The translations under genes were made by a program, and so were the position numbers. The notes below the pieces were generated by a model. That model ran no database searches. It was not told the DNA's origin and saw only the letters and a program-made list of their open reading frames with translations. A stretch of 48,842 nt of DNA from Syntrophomonas sp. UBA4922 (GTDB lineage Bacteria > Bacillota > Syntrophomonadia > Syntrophomonadales > Syntrophomonadaceae), in assembly GCA_002398825.1 (NCBI GenBank), contig DHBS01000006.1:1-48842 (forward strand), in the 5' to 3' direction. Below are positions 41,251-48,842 of the stretch, piece by piece (positions within the stretch are counted from its first letter, which is position 1; the number at the start of each line of letters is the position of its first letter).

Positions 41251-43371
41251 ATGATATTCGCTTACAAGCCCTTCACCGGCGGGCATGATGTCCCCATGCG
41301 GGTGGTGGGAGCCAATATTCCCTATGAATGGCTGGTCTACGTGTTCATGTTCATCCCCCTGGGGTTCCTTTTTTATGGGGCCTACCGGCGCTTCCGGGTG
41401 TGGCGGCTGGCCCAGAGCGGGCTGCACCGCAACGACCAGGTAGGGAGGCGCGTGGCCTCCTGGCTTTTCAATACCTTTTCCCAGGCGCAGGTATTGCGCA
41501 AGCCGCTGGCAGGGGTGATGCACCTGGCCCTGTTCTGGGGCTTCATATTTCTCCTGATTGCTACCGCCGCCTTTGCCGCCTGGGAGCGCATCGGCTTCCC
41601 GGAGATGACCGGCTGGCTTTATTACCTGATATCCTGGCTGGCCGACGTGGGGGGCTTCTTCGCCATGCTTGGGATTGTGGTTCTGGCCTTTATACGCTAT
41701 ATTCGCCGCCCGGATCGCCTCAATGACCATAAACCGGCGGACGGCTGGATTCTGGCCCTGGTCTTCGCCATCCTTTTGGGAGGCTTCCTGGTGGAAGGGC
41801 TGCGCATCGCCGCCCAGATCAAGCTCTCCACCACCTTACAGCAGATCGCCTATGAACAGGACGCTTCCCCGGTAGGCTGGATGTTTGCATGGTTGTTTAA
41901 AAGCATGAGCCTGGACGGTCTGGTGCTGTGGCACCGCCTGAGCTGGTGGTCGCATATGTTCCTGGCCTTCCTCTTTATCGCCGTGGTGCCCTTCACCAAG
42001 CTGTGGCACATCTTCACCGGCATGATCGGATATTACAGCCGGGATTTGGACCCCAAGGCGGTTCCGTTGATTGAAAACATCGAAGAGGCGGAACGCTTTG
42101 GTGTGGAACGCATTGAGGAGAACACCTGGAAGGACCTTTTAGACCTGGATGCCTGCATCCGCTGCGGGCGCTGCCAGGAGAACTGCCCGGCTTATTATAC
42201 CGGGAAGAAGCTCAACCCCAAAGTTACTGTCATCCAGGCCATGAAGAAGCACCTGGACGGGAAGGCCCCGCACCTTTTAAGCGGGGCTGCCCGCCCCGAA
42301 TTGGCCATGACCTCGGACGCCGAGGCCAATGCGGTCAGCCCCCTGGAGGCCAGCCTGCTCTATGATGTGGTCACCCCCGAGGTCTTGTGGGCCTGCACCA
42401 ACTGCCGGGCCTGCCAGGAGCACTGCCCCATGTTCATCGAGCACCTCAACAAGATCATCAATATGCGTCGCAACCTGGTAATGTGGCAGGGCGATATGCC
42501 AGCTGAAGCCCAGAACGCCTTCACCAACCTGGAGCGCAACTACAACCCCTGGGGGGTGGGCTGGGCCTCACGGGCCAACTGGCTGGAGGAGCGGGGTATA
42601 AGAAACCTGGTCAATCTCCTGCCCGAAGACCACAGGGAATTCGAATACCTGCTCTACGGCGGCTGCGCGGTGGCTTTCGACGACCGCTACAAGCGGGCCG
42701 GCGAGGCCCTGGTGCGCCTCCTTGACCGGGCCGGCATCAATTTCGGCTATCTGGGGAATGAGGAAAGGTGCTGCGGCGATCCCGCCCGGCGCCTGGGCAA
42801 TGAATACCTTTACCAGACCCTGGCCGCCCATAATATAGAGACTTTCAAGAAATACGGGGCGGACAAGATCATCTGCATCTGCCCCCACGGCTATAACGCC
42901 ATCAAAAACGAATATCTCCAGATGGAGGGCGATTTTGAAGTTTACCATTCCTCCGAATTCTTGGCCAGGCTGATTGCGGAAGGCAGGCTTAGTGTGAATA
43001 AGACCGAAGCGGTCACTATGAGCTACCATGACTCCTGTTTTCTAGGCAGGCACAATGGGATTTATGAACCGCCCCGCCAGGTGGTCAAATCCACCGGGGC
43101 ACAGGTTGTCGATATAGATAAGTCCCGCCGTTTCGGGTTTTGCTGCGGCGCGGGCGGGGGGCGGATGTTTCTGGAGGAAGAGGCGGTGGGCGGCTTCAAG
43201 CGGATCAATGACGCCCGCACCGGTCAGCTCCTGCAGACCGGTGCCGGGGTGATCGCCAGCAACTGCCCCTTCTGCATGACCATGCTCACCGACGGGGTCA
43301 AGGAAGCCGGTGAAGAGGAGCGGGTCAAGGTCCTGGACGTTTGCGAAATCCTGTGGAGGAGTATTGAATAG
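41251..43371 (+). CDS. Membrane-bound heterodisulfide-reductase-like Fe-S oxidoreductase (EtfAB:quinone oxidoreductase type)
   Basis: A 706-residue membrane enzyme. The first 260 residues have five to six membrane segments of the NarI-like cytochrome b type with histidines for heme (MHLALFWGF, WHRLSWWSHM, KLWHIF). Two 4Fe-4S motifs follow (CIRCGRCQENCP from about 302, CTNCRACQEHCP from about 382), then two CCG domains (CCGDPARR about 507, CCGAGGGR about 631) as in HdrB/HdrD. In Syntrophomonas wolfei a protein of this type is proposed to pass electrons from acyl-CoA dehydrogenase via EtfAB to menaquinone (established proposal). Here no etfAB genes adjoin. ATG follows GAGGAGG. Confidence 0.92.
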   Translation: MIFAYKPFTGGHDVPMRVVGANIPYEWLVYVFMFIPLGFLFYGAYRRFRVWRLAQSGLHRNDQVGRRVASWLFNTFSQAQVLRKPLAGVMHLALFWGFIFLLIATAAFAAWERIGFPEMTGWLYYLISWLADVGGFFAMLGIVVLAFIRYIRRPDRLNDHKPADGWILALVFAILLGGFLVEGLRIAAQIKLSTTLQQIAYEQDASPVGWMFAWLFKSMSLDGLVLWHRLSWWSHMFLAFLFIAVVPFTKLWHIFTGMIGYYSRDLDPKAVPLIENIEEAERFGVERIEENTWKDLLDLDACIRCGRCQENCPAYYTGKKLNPKVTVIQAMKKHLDGKAPHLLSGAARPELAMTSDAEANAVSPLEASLLYDVVTPEVLWACTNCRACQEHCPMFIEHLNKIINMRRNLVMWQGDMPAEAQNAFTNLERNYNPWGVGWASRANWLEERGIRNLVNLLPEDHREFEYLLYGGCAVAFDDRYKRAGEALVRLLDRAGINFGYLGNEERCCGDPARRLGNEYLYQTLAAHNIETFKKYGADKIICICPHGYNAIKNEYLQMEGDFEVYHSSEFLARLIAEGRLSVNKTEAVTMSYHDSCFLGRHNGIYEPPRQVVKSTGAQVVDIDKSRRFGFCCGAGGGRMFLEEEAVGGFKRINDARTGQLLQTGAGVIASNCPFCMTMLTDGVKEAGEEERVKVLDVCEILWRSIE

Positions 43372-43385
43372 CAGCCTCCGGTGCT

Positions 43386-43664
43386 CTACAGCTCCAAATA
43401 GCCCTGCACATATTCGATCTCAGCATCGGCCAGTTCCCTGATGCGGCGCATGGCGGTCAATTTGACCTCATCGCTCTCACCGCTCAGCTTCTCCAGGACC
43501 ATGGATTCAAAAGGAATCTCTTTGATGCGCTCCACAGTCTCCTCGAGGTCGACCTGGGTGAAAAAACCGTTAAAGATATTCATCAGCTGACCGAAGAATT
43601 CCTCGGCCCACTGCTCCACCATTTCTTCATCGAACAGGTTTTTGTCATCATAGAAGCGGCTCAT
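43386..43664 (-). CDS. Small acidic hypothetical protein
   Basis: A 92-residue, Glu/Asp-rich helical protein (opens MSRFYDDKNLFDEEMVEQWA). No known domain recognised; no signal peptide or membrane segment. The ATG follows GAGGAGG, so it is very likely a real gene. It converges on the Fe-S oxidoreductase gene with a 14-base gap and no terminator between. A small CCGCC / GGCGG hairpin (43688-43700) lies in its leader. Function unknown. Confidence 0.75.
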   Translation of the reverse strand: MSRFYDDKNLFDEEMVEQWAEEFFGQLMNIFNGFFTQVDLEETVERIKEIPFESMVLEKLSGESDEVKLTAMRRIRELADAEIEYVQGYLEL

Positions 43665-44035
43665 GTCTATATCCTCCTCAACAAATTCCGCCCGAGGCGG
43701 GATTACGTAAATCGCATATCGTCAGGGCTCAATTTAAATAATATTATATGATAATTTGAAATCAGGTCACAGCCCAATTTGATAAGGTTTTGGCGTTTTT
43801 TGCATTTATCCTCAATAAGTGTTTCGCAATTATTGTCTTTTTTTGATAAAATTTTGCTGTAGTCCAATTTCTTTTGGCAAATGAAAGCTTTGGAAGTTTA
43901 ACCCGCTTTAAACAAACATCGGGCAGGTAGCGGGGAAGCTAATTTGTGAATCAAATCCCAAGCAGTTCTTATTGCCTATAAACACAATCAGTCTAAGTTA
44001 ACCCGGGTTTTGTTACCTGGCGAAGGAGGAGTATG
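43665..44035. other. Divergent region upstream of the glycine cleavage operon
   Basis: About 370 bases. It holds the candidate minus-strand promoter and the gcv promoter, which could not be identified. No glycine riboswitch aptamer was recognised. No gene seen. Confidence 0.45.
43743..43771 (-). promoter_or_regulatory. Candidate promoter of the small acidic protein gene
   Basis: Minus strand: -10 TATAAT (43743-43748), 17-base spacer, -35 TGTGAC (43766-43771). The -10 is perfect, the -35 weak. Confidence 0.45.
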
Positions 44036-45142
44036 ATGCCGTTGCAATCAACCCCGTTGTACCCCATGCACCTGAAGTACAAAGGCAAGATCATTGATTT
44101 CGGGGGCTGGGAATTGCCAGTTCAATATGAAGGCATGGGGATCATTAAGGAGCACCACATGGTGCGTGAAAGTGCTGGACTTTTCGATGTATCTCATATG
44201 GGCGAGATTATGGTCACCGGGGAGCGGGCTCAGGACTTCGTGCAGAAGCTGGTATGCAATGATGTATCCAGAATGCGCGACTTTCAGGTTCTGTACAGCC
44301 CCATGTGTTATCCTGACGGCGGGGTGGTTGATGATCTTTTGATCTACAAATATCACCCTGCCAAATATCTCCTGGTGGTGAACGCCGCCAATGCGGAAAA
44401 AGACTTCGCCTGGATCAAGGAGAATCTTATGGAGGGGGTTCTTGCCGAAGATGTTTCCCCCCAATATGCGCAGTTGGCCCTCCAGGGGCCCCGGGCTCAG
44501 GAGATCCTGCAAACCCTCACCCCTACTGACCTCGACCAGATCAAATTCTTTCAGTTTAATCCCGCAGTGAAGATAGCCGGATTAGAATGTATAGTCTCCC
44601 GAACCGGTTATACCGGAGAAGACGGCTTTGAAATCTATGTCAGGCCCGCTGATGCCGTTCTGCTATGGGAAGAAATCCTTAAGGCGGGAGGGGAGCTGGT
44701 AAGCCCGATTGGGTTGGGAGCCCGGGACAGCCTGAGATTTGAAGCCAAGCTGCCCCTGTACGGGCAGGAGATCGATAAGGATATAACCCCCCTGGAAGCT
44801 GGCTTGGGCTATTTCGTCAAGCTTGACAACGGTGATTTCATCGGCAGGTCGGCTCTTTTGGAACAAAAACAAGCCGGGCTGGGAAGAAAACTGGTGGAGT
44901 TCGAAATGGTGGACAAAGGGATTCCCCGCTCGCATTACGAGGTGGAAAAGGACGGGGTCAACATCGGCCATGTTACCAGCGGCCTGCATGCCCCCACTTT
45001 TAAAAAGCCGATCGGCCTGGCCCTGATAGACAGCAAATACAGCGCCCCCGGCACCGAGATCGATATCATGATCCGCGGCAAAGCCGTTAAAGCGGTGGTG
45101 GGCCAGGGCATATTCTACCGCAAAAGAACCAAGTCTAAGTAA
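44036..45142 (+). CDS. gcvT: Glycine cleavage system T protein (aminomethyltransferase)
   Basis: A 368-residue tetrahydrofolate-dependent enzyme that releases ammonia and forms methylene-THF from the aminomethyl group held on GcvH. It opens with TPLYPMHLKYKGKIIDFGGW and has GLFDVSHMGEI (about 45-55), YTGEDGFEIY and GARDSLRFEA. Length is normal. ATG at 44033 is only 3 bases from AGGAGG; the next ATG at 44036 has better spacing. First gene of the gcvT-H-PA-PB operon, 46 bases ahead of gcvH. In this organism the system may run towards glycine oxidation or serine/one-carbon supply. Confidence 0.96.
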   Translation: MPLQSTPLYPMHLKYKGKIIDFGGWELPVQYEGMGIIKEHHMVRESAGLFDVSHMGEIMVTGERAQDFVQKLVCNDVSRMRDFQVLYSPMCYPDGGVVDDLLIYKYHPAKYLLVVNAANAEKDFAWIKENLMEGVLAEDVSPQYAQLALQGPRAQEILQTLTPTDLDQIKFFQFNPAVKIAGLECIVSRTGYTGEDGFEIYVRPADAVLLWEEILKAGGELVSPIGLGARDSLRFEAKLPLYGQEIDKDITPLEAGLGYFVKLDNGDFIGRSALLEQKQAGLGRKLVEFEMVDKGIPRSHYEVEKDGVNIGHVTSGLHAPTFKKPIGLALIDSKYSAPGTEIDIMIRGKAVKAVVGQGIFYRKRTKSK

Positions 45143-45188
45143 TGCAAGGTATCTTATCAGGTTCTTAAATATAATGGAGGGATCGAAT

Positions 45189-45575
45189 ATGAACATACCA
45201 GAGGGATTGCTTTATACCGATGAGCACGAATGGATAAGGGTGGAAGGTGAAGTCGGCTATATCGGGATAACTGATTATGCCCAGCATCACCTGGGGGATA
45301 TCGTTTTCGTGGAGCTGCCGGAGTTGGATGCCTCAGTATCCAAAGGCGAGTCCATCGGGGTGATCGAATCGGTAAAAGCGGTGGCCAACCTGTACAGCCC
45401 CGCTGACGGCGCCATCAAAAGCGTAAACGAGGAGTTGGAGGACTCCCCGGAGCTGTTGAATCAGGATCCCTATGAGAACTGGATAGCCGCCATCGAGTTG
45501 AGCGACCCTGGCAAACTGCAGGGATTGATGTCGGCTTCGGCCTACACCACCTTTTGCCAGAACCTCGAAGACTAG
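45189..45575 (+). CDS. gcvH: Glycine cleavage system H protein
   Basis: The 128-residue lipoyl carrier that shuttles the aminomethyl intermediate between P, T and L proteins. The lipoylated lysine is in GVIESVKAVANLYSP (about residue 62). The frame runs back to 45174, but GGAGGG is placed for the ATG at 45189, which also gives the usual N terminus MNIPEGLLYT. Second gene of the operon; gcvPA begins 11 bases after the stop. Confidence 0.97.
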   Translation: MNIPEGLLYTDEHEWIRVEGEVGYIGITDYAQHHLGDIVFVELPELDASVSKGESIGVIESVKAVANLYSPADGAIKSVNEELEDSPELLNQDPYENWIAAIELSDPGKLQGLMSASAYTTFCQNLED

Positions 45576-45586
45576 GGAGGAGTAAA

Positions 45587-46900
45587 ATGAAATACACTCC
45601 TAACCCCACCCCGGTCGTAGAGGAGATGCTCAACATCCTGGGCCTGAACAGCCTGGATGAACTGTTCAGCGACATCGATGCTGACCTGCGTGTCAAGAGC
45701 GGTCTGCGGCTGCCCCCGGGGATGGGGGAAATGGAATTGCATCGCCATATAAAAAGCCTGGCCGCTAAAAACATCAATACTGAGGATTTCCCTTCTTTCC
45801 TGGGTGCAGGCGCCTATGACCACTATATTCCGGCGCCTGTGGAACAGCTTCTGCTGCGCTCCGAGTTCTATACCGCCTACACCCCTTATCAGCCGGAGAT
45901 CAGTCAGGGCATATTGCAATCCATCTTTGAATACCAGACCTTGATCTGTAAATTGACCGGGCTGGATGTCTCCAACGCCTCGCTTTATGATGGCGGCAGC
46001 GCCCTGGCCGAGGCCTGCAGCCTGGCCTGCATGAGCGGCAAAGGCCGCAGAAAAGTAGTGATCTCTGACACAGTTCACCCTGAATACCTGCAGATTCTCA
46101 AGGCCTATACCCTTTCCGGGCGCCTGGAAGTGGTTCTGGTCCCGGGGAGAAATGGCTGCGCCGATATCGAGGCCATGGCAGCGGCCGTCGATAATGAGAC
46201 CGCCTGCGCGGTGATACAGCAGCCCAATTTCTACGGCATATTGGAAGACTGTACCGGGCTGGAAAAGGCCATTCATGCCCATAAAGGCCTTTTTATCATG
46301 GCGGTAGAACCTGTTTCACTGGCCCTTTTGAAATCTCCTGCTGAATGGGGCGCAGACCTGGCTGTCGGCGAGGGTCAGCCTCTGGGCATCAGCCTCAGTT
46401 TCGGAGGGCCTTATCTGGGCTTTATGGCTGCCAATAAGAGCTTGATGCGTAAGATTCCGGGGCGTATCGTGGGACAAACCACCGACAAAGACGGCAAGAG
46501 GGCCTTCGTCCTGACCCTGCAGGCTCGGGAACAACACATCCGCCGCGAACTGGCTTCCTGTAATATCTGCTCCAATGAGGCTTTATGCGCCCTGGCGGCC
46601 AGCATGTATCTGGCTTTTGTGGGTGAGCAGGGTTTGCGGGATATCGCCCGGCGCTGTTATCAGCTGGCTCATTATGCTCAGGCACAACTGGCCGGGGCGG
46701 GGCTGGAACTAAAATACCATCAGCCCTTCTTCAACGAGTTTGCCATTAAAATCGATGATCCCGGGGCCGCCAACCGCAGGCTTTTGGAAAACGGCATCAT
46801 CGGGGGCTACCAATTGGATGGGGCTTTATTACTGGCTTTCACCGAAAAGCGCACCCCTGCTGAAATTGACCGGCTGGCAGCCATTTTAGGAGGGAAATAG
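45587..46900 (+). CDS. gcvPA: Glycine dehydrogenase (decarboxylating) subunit 1
   Basis: A 437-residue half of the split P protein, the PLP enzyme that decarboxylates glycine and loads GcvH. Typical PA segments are MKYTPNPTPVVEEMLNILGL, FLGAGAYDHYIPAPVEQLL, QPNFYGILED and LTLQAREQHIRRELA. PA lacks the PLP lysine, which lies in PB. ATG follows GGGAGGAG. The split form is normal for Firmicutes. The stop is one base from the gcvPB start, so the two are translationally coupled. Confidence 0.96.
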   Translation: MKYTPNPTPVVEEMLNILGLNSLDELFSDIDADLRVKSGLRLPPGMGEMELHRHIKSLAAKNINTEDFPSFLGAGAYDHYIPAPVEQLLLRSEFYTAYTPYQPEISQGILQSIFEYQTLICKLTGLDVSNASLYDGGSALAEACSLACMSGKGRRKVVISDTVHPEYLQILKAYTLSGRLEVVLVPGRNGCADIEAMAAAVDNETACAVIQQPNFYGILEDCTGLEKAIHAHKGLFIMAVEPVSLALLKSPAEWGADLAVGEGQPLGISLSFGGPYLGFMAANKSLMRKIPGRIVGQTTDKDGKRAFVLTLQAREQHIRRELASCNICSNEALCALAASMYLAFVGEQGLRDIARRCYQLAHYAQAQLAGAGLELKYHQPFFNEFAIKIDDPGAANRRLLENGIIGGYQLDGALLLAFTEKRTPAEIDRLAAILGGK

Positions 46901-46901
46901 C

Positions 46902-48350
46902 ATGAGCCAACTGATTTTTGAAAAGAGCGTCCCCGGCAGCAATTCCTTCACCCTGCCAGACCTGGATATACCTGAGATCGATCTGAGTGAAAATATACCC
47001 CGGCAATTTATGCGCCAGCAGCCCGCCGCCATGCCGGAACTGAGCGAAGTGGAGGCGGTAAGGCATTTTACAGAATTGTCCGCCCGGGCTTATGGTGTGG
47101 ATAACGGTTTTTATCCCCTGGGGTCCTGCACCATGAAATACAACCCCAAAATCAACGAGTGGGCCTCCCGGCTCCCCGGCTTCGCCGCTATCCATCCCTG
47201 TCAGCCAGAAGGTAGCGTACAGGGGGCTTTAGAGCTTTATTATGAAATGCAGCAGATGCTGGCCGAGATAACCGGTATGGACGGTTTTTCTTTGCAGCCC
47301 GCCGCCGGCGCCCACGGGGAGATGGCCGGGGTGATGATCATCAAGGCCTATCATAAAGACCGCCGGGATGACAAACGCACCAAGATGATGGTGCCGGATT
47401 CCGCCCATGGCACCAATCCCGCTACTGCTAATGTGGTGGGCTACGAGGTAATCGAAATCAGTTCCAATGCGGAAGGCCTTATCGATCTGGATGACCTGCG
47501 CTCCAAAATGACCTCCGAAGTGGCCGGCCTGATGCTCACCAATCCCAACACTTTGGGGCTGTTCGAAGAGAACATCCGGGAGGTGGCTGGCATAGTTCAT
47601 GAGGGCGGCGGCCTGCTCTACTATGACGGGGCCAACTTAAACGGGGTAATGGGGGTATCCCGGCCCGGTGATATGGGCTTTGATGTTATTCATGTCAATC
47701 TGCACAAGACCTTCTCCGCACCCCATGGCGGAGGCGGGCCGGGCTCGGGTCCGGTGGGGGTAAAAGAGCCCCTGATAAGATTCCTGCCCGTGCCGGTGGC
47801 GGTGAGGCGGGGTGACCTTTATGCCTTCGACTACGAACGCCCACTGTCCATCGGCAAGGTGAAGAATTTCTACGGGAATTTCGGAGTGATTGTAAAGGCC
47901 TACACCTATATCAGGGCCCTGGGCGGGGAAGGCCTCAAAGAAGCCTGCCAGCACGCGGTCTTAAATGCCAACTACCTGCGCCATCAACTCAAGGGAACCT
48001 ATAATATACCCCTGGACCGGCTGTGCAAGCATGAATTTGTGGTTAATTCCAAAAACCAGGGGCAATACGGGGTTTCAACCATGGATATCGCCAAGCGCCT
48101 GATAGACTACGGCTATCATCCCCCCACAGTGTATTTCCCCTTGATCGTTCCGGAGGCCATGATGATTGAGCCTACCGAAACCGAATCCAAGGAACGCCTG
48201 GACCGCTTTGTTGGGGTCATGCAGTCCATCGCCAGAGAAGCAGCCGATAATCCTGATCTGGTCAAGAATGCCCCCCACCATGCGGTCATAAAAAGGGTCG
48301 ATGAGGTGACTGCGGCCCGCAAGCCCATAGTAAAATGGGAGGCCCCTTGA
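46902..48350 (+). CDS. gcvPB: Glycine dehydrogenase (decarboxylating) subunit 2
   Basis: A 482-residue catalytic half of the split P protein. The PLP lysine is in VNLHKTFSAPHGGGGPGSGP (about residue 273); FYPLGSCTMKYNPKINEW and QPAAGAHGEMAGVMII are family marks. It forms an alpha2beta2 enzyme with gcvPA. ATG follows AGGAGGG inside the end of gcvPA. Last gene of the operon; a hairpin at 48339-48362 and a better one at 48432-48478 follow. No lpd or lipoate gene is seen downstream in the window. Confidence 0.96.
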   Translation: MSQLIFEKSVPGSNSFTLPDLDIPEIDLSENIPRQFMRQQPAAMPELSEVEAVRHFTELSARAYGVDNGFYPLGSCTMKYNPKINEWASRLPGFAAIHPCQPEGSVQGALELYYEMQQMLAEITGMDGFSLQPAAGAHGEMAGVMIIKAYHKDRRDDKRTKMMVPDSAHGTNPATANVVGYEVIEISSNAEGLIDLDDLRSKMTSEVAGLMLTNPNTLGLFEENIREVAGIVHEGGGLLYYDGANLNGVMGVSRPGDMGFDVIHVNLHKTFSAPHGGGGPGSGPVGVKEPLIRFLPVPVAVRRGDLYAFDYERPLSIGKVKNFYGNFGVIVKAYTYIRALGGEGLKEACQHAVLNANYLRHQLKGTYNIPLDRLCKHEFVVNSKNQGQYGVSTMDIAKRLIDYGYHPPTVYFPLIVPEAMMIEPTETESKERLDRFVGVMQSIAREAADNPDLVKNAPHHAVIKRVDEVTAARKPIVKWEAP

Positions 48351-48431
48351 TAGGGGCTCCTTCCATATTTGATTCAGGATTTGGGCAAAGTGAAGAACCA
48401 CATTTTCCCGGCAGCCCGGTCATTTTGGAGT

Positions 48432-48488
48432 AGGGTTGTTTTCGGGGGAACGGCAGGCTGAGGAGTTTGAACAACCCTGGTATTTTTT
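48432..48488 (+). terminator. Terminator after the gcv operon
   Basis: Perfect 9-bp stem AGGGTTGTT (48432-48440) / AACAACCCT (48470-48478) with a 29-base loop, followed by GGTATTTTTT. It lies about 80 bases after the gcvPB stop and just ahead of the next gene. Confidence 0.65.
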
Positions 48489-48531
48489 ACGCGGGAGCTT
48501 TTAAGCGAACTGGAGGAGGGCTCAAGAAGCG

Positions 48532-48842
48532 GTGCAACTGCGGCAGCTGGCAGCGAAGACCTATGCCATAGAAAGCGAATTCGCCTCACTGGGGGTGTAC
48601 CTTCTTGATGAACGGGACTGCCTGCTTATCGACAGCGGTCACACCTCAGCCCACGCCCGGGAAGTGTTGCAGATACTGGACGAAAAAGGCTGGGCGGTTC
48701 ACACCATTTTCAATACCCATGCCCATGCCGACCACTGCGGGGGCAACCGCTTGATTCAGGAGCACACCTGCTGCCAAGTGTATGCCACTGCCATCGAGGC
48801 GGCTTTTATTGAGAACCCTCTGTTGCTCCCCTATTCAACCTA
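48532..48842 (+). CDS. Metallo-beta-lactamase-fold hydrolase (3' end outside the window)
   Basis: The first 103 codons of a gene that runs off the window. It reads LGVYLLDERDCLLIDSGH and the zinc-binding motif NTHAHADHCGGN (HxHxDH, about residues 63-72), so it is an MBL-fold hydrolase, perhaps of the glyoxalase II-like group. The likely start is GTG 48532, with GGAGGAGGG 11 bases upstream; spacing is long and another start is possible. Reaction not assignable from this part. Confidence 0.8.
   Translation, partial: MQLRQLAAKTYAIESEFASLGVYLLDERDCLLIDSGHTSAHAREVLQILDEKGWAVHTIFNTHAHADHCGGNRLIQEHTCCQVYATAIEAAFIENPLLLPYST

Noticed and set aside
43665..44035. Glycine riboswitch in front of the gcv operon
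   Set aside because: Expected in many Firmicutes, so I looked for the tandem aptamer core, but no recognisable aptamer sequence is present.
1..48842. CRISPR arrays, rRNA genes, insertion sequences and plasmid origins
   Set aside because: Looked for repeated spacers, transposase-like frames with terminal inverted repeats and rRNA motifs; none seen.

Overview
The window looks like the chromosome of an anaerobic, endospore-forming Firmicute close to the Syntrophomonadaceae (a syntrophic fatty- or amino-acid oxidiser). This rests on gene content: a membrane-bound heterodisulfide-reductase-like Fe-S oxidoreductase of the EtfAB:quinone-oxidoreductase type, an acetyl-CoA hydrolase/transferase-family CoA-transferase, an AMP-forming acyl-CoA ligase, a multidomain flavodiiron protein, an Fe-hydrogenase-like sigma-54 regulator, a four-gene glycine cleavage operon, and spore-type SPOCS-domain proteins. 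Most of the window is moderately GC-rich; the stretch from about 35.6 to 40.0 kb is visibly AT-rich.

Layout. 1-2.5 kb: formate/nitrite-type channel, then a minus-strand YedE-like transporter with a TusA-like sulfur carrier. 2.7-7.9 kb (minus): a Gre-like protein, glutamate dehydrogenase, and, 22 bp downstream of it, a very large GAF / PEP-synthase-N / nucleotidyltransferase fusion. 8.4-11.1 kb (minus): a one-protein regulator joining ferredoxin, hydrogenase-like, Fe-S, PAS, AAA+ sigma-54 and Fis-type HTH modules. 11.4-17.1 kb: carB without carA, a LysE exporter, a secreted M15 peptidase, a hotdog thioesterase. 17.3-20.6 kb: birA followed by a bioY-bioM-bioN biotin ECF transporter operon behind a clear BirA operator. 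20.7-25.3 kb: CoA-transferase (minus), acyl-CoA ligase and aminotransferase (plus). 25.5-29.5 kb: GNAT, EamA exporter with a striking hairpin at its start codon, VanW protein, alanine racemase. 30-35.6 kb: flavodiiron-rubredoxin-NROR-rubredoxin protein, a frameshifted membrane-protein gene, MerR regulator, ICMT-like methyltransferase, DUF1992 protein.

35.6-40.1 kb: an AT-rich island between an intact tRNA-Thr(CGU) and a degraded copy of the 3' half of that tRNA with its terminator, an arrangement expected from old integration at a tRNA gene. It carries three homologous SPOCS-domain (DUF3794) genes, each with its own terminator or promoter-like signals, a GNAT gene, and several decayed gene fragments. 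40.2-43.7 kb: stand-alone lipoamide-acyltransferase-like catalytic domain, the large Fe-S oxidoreductase, a small acidic protein. 44.0-48.4 kb: gcvT-gcvH-gcvPA-gcvPB, followed by the 5' part of a metallo-beta-lactamase-fold gene that runs off the window.

Most notable: the GAF/PPDK-N/nucleotidyltransferase fusion next to gdhA, the hydrogenase-derived sigma-54 regulator, the tRNA-bounded SPOCS island, and the duplicated hairpin element at the EamA start.
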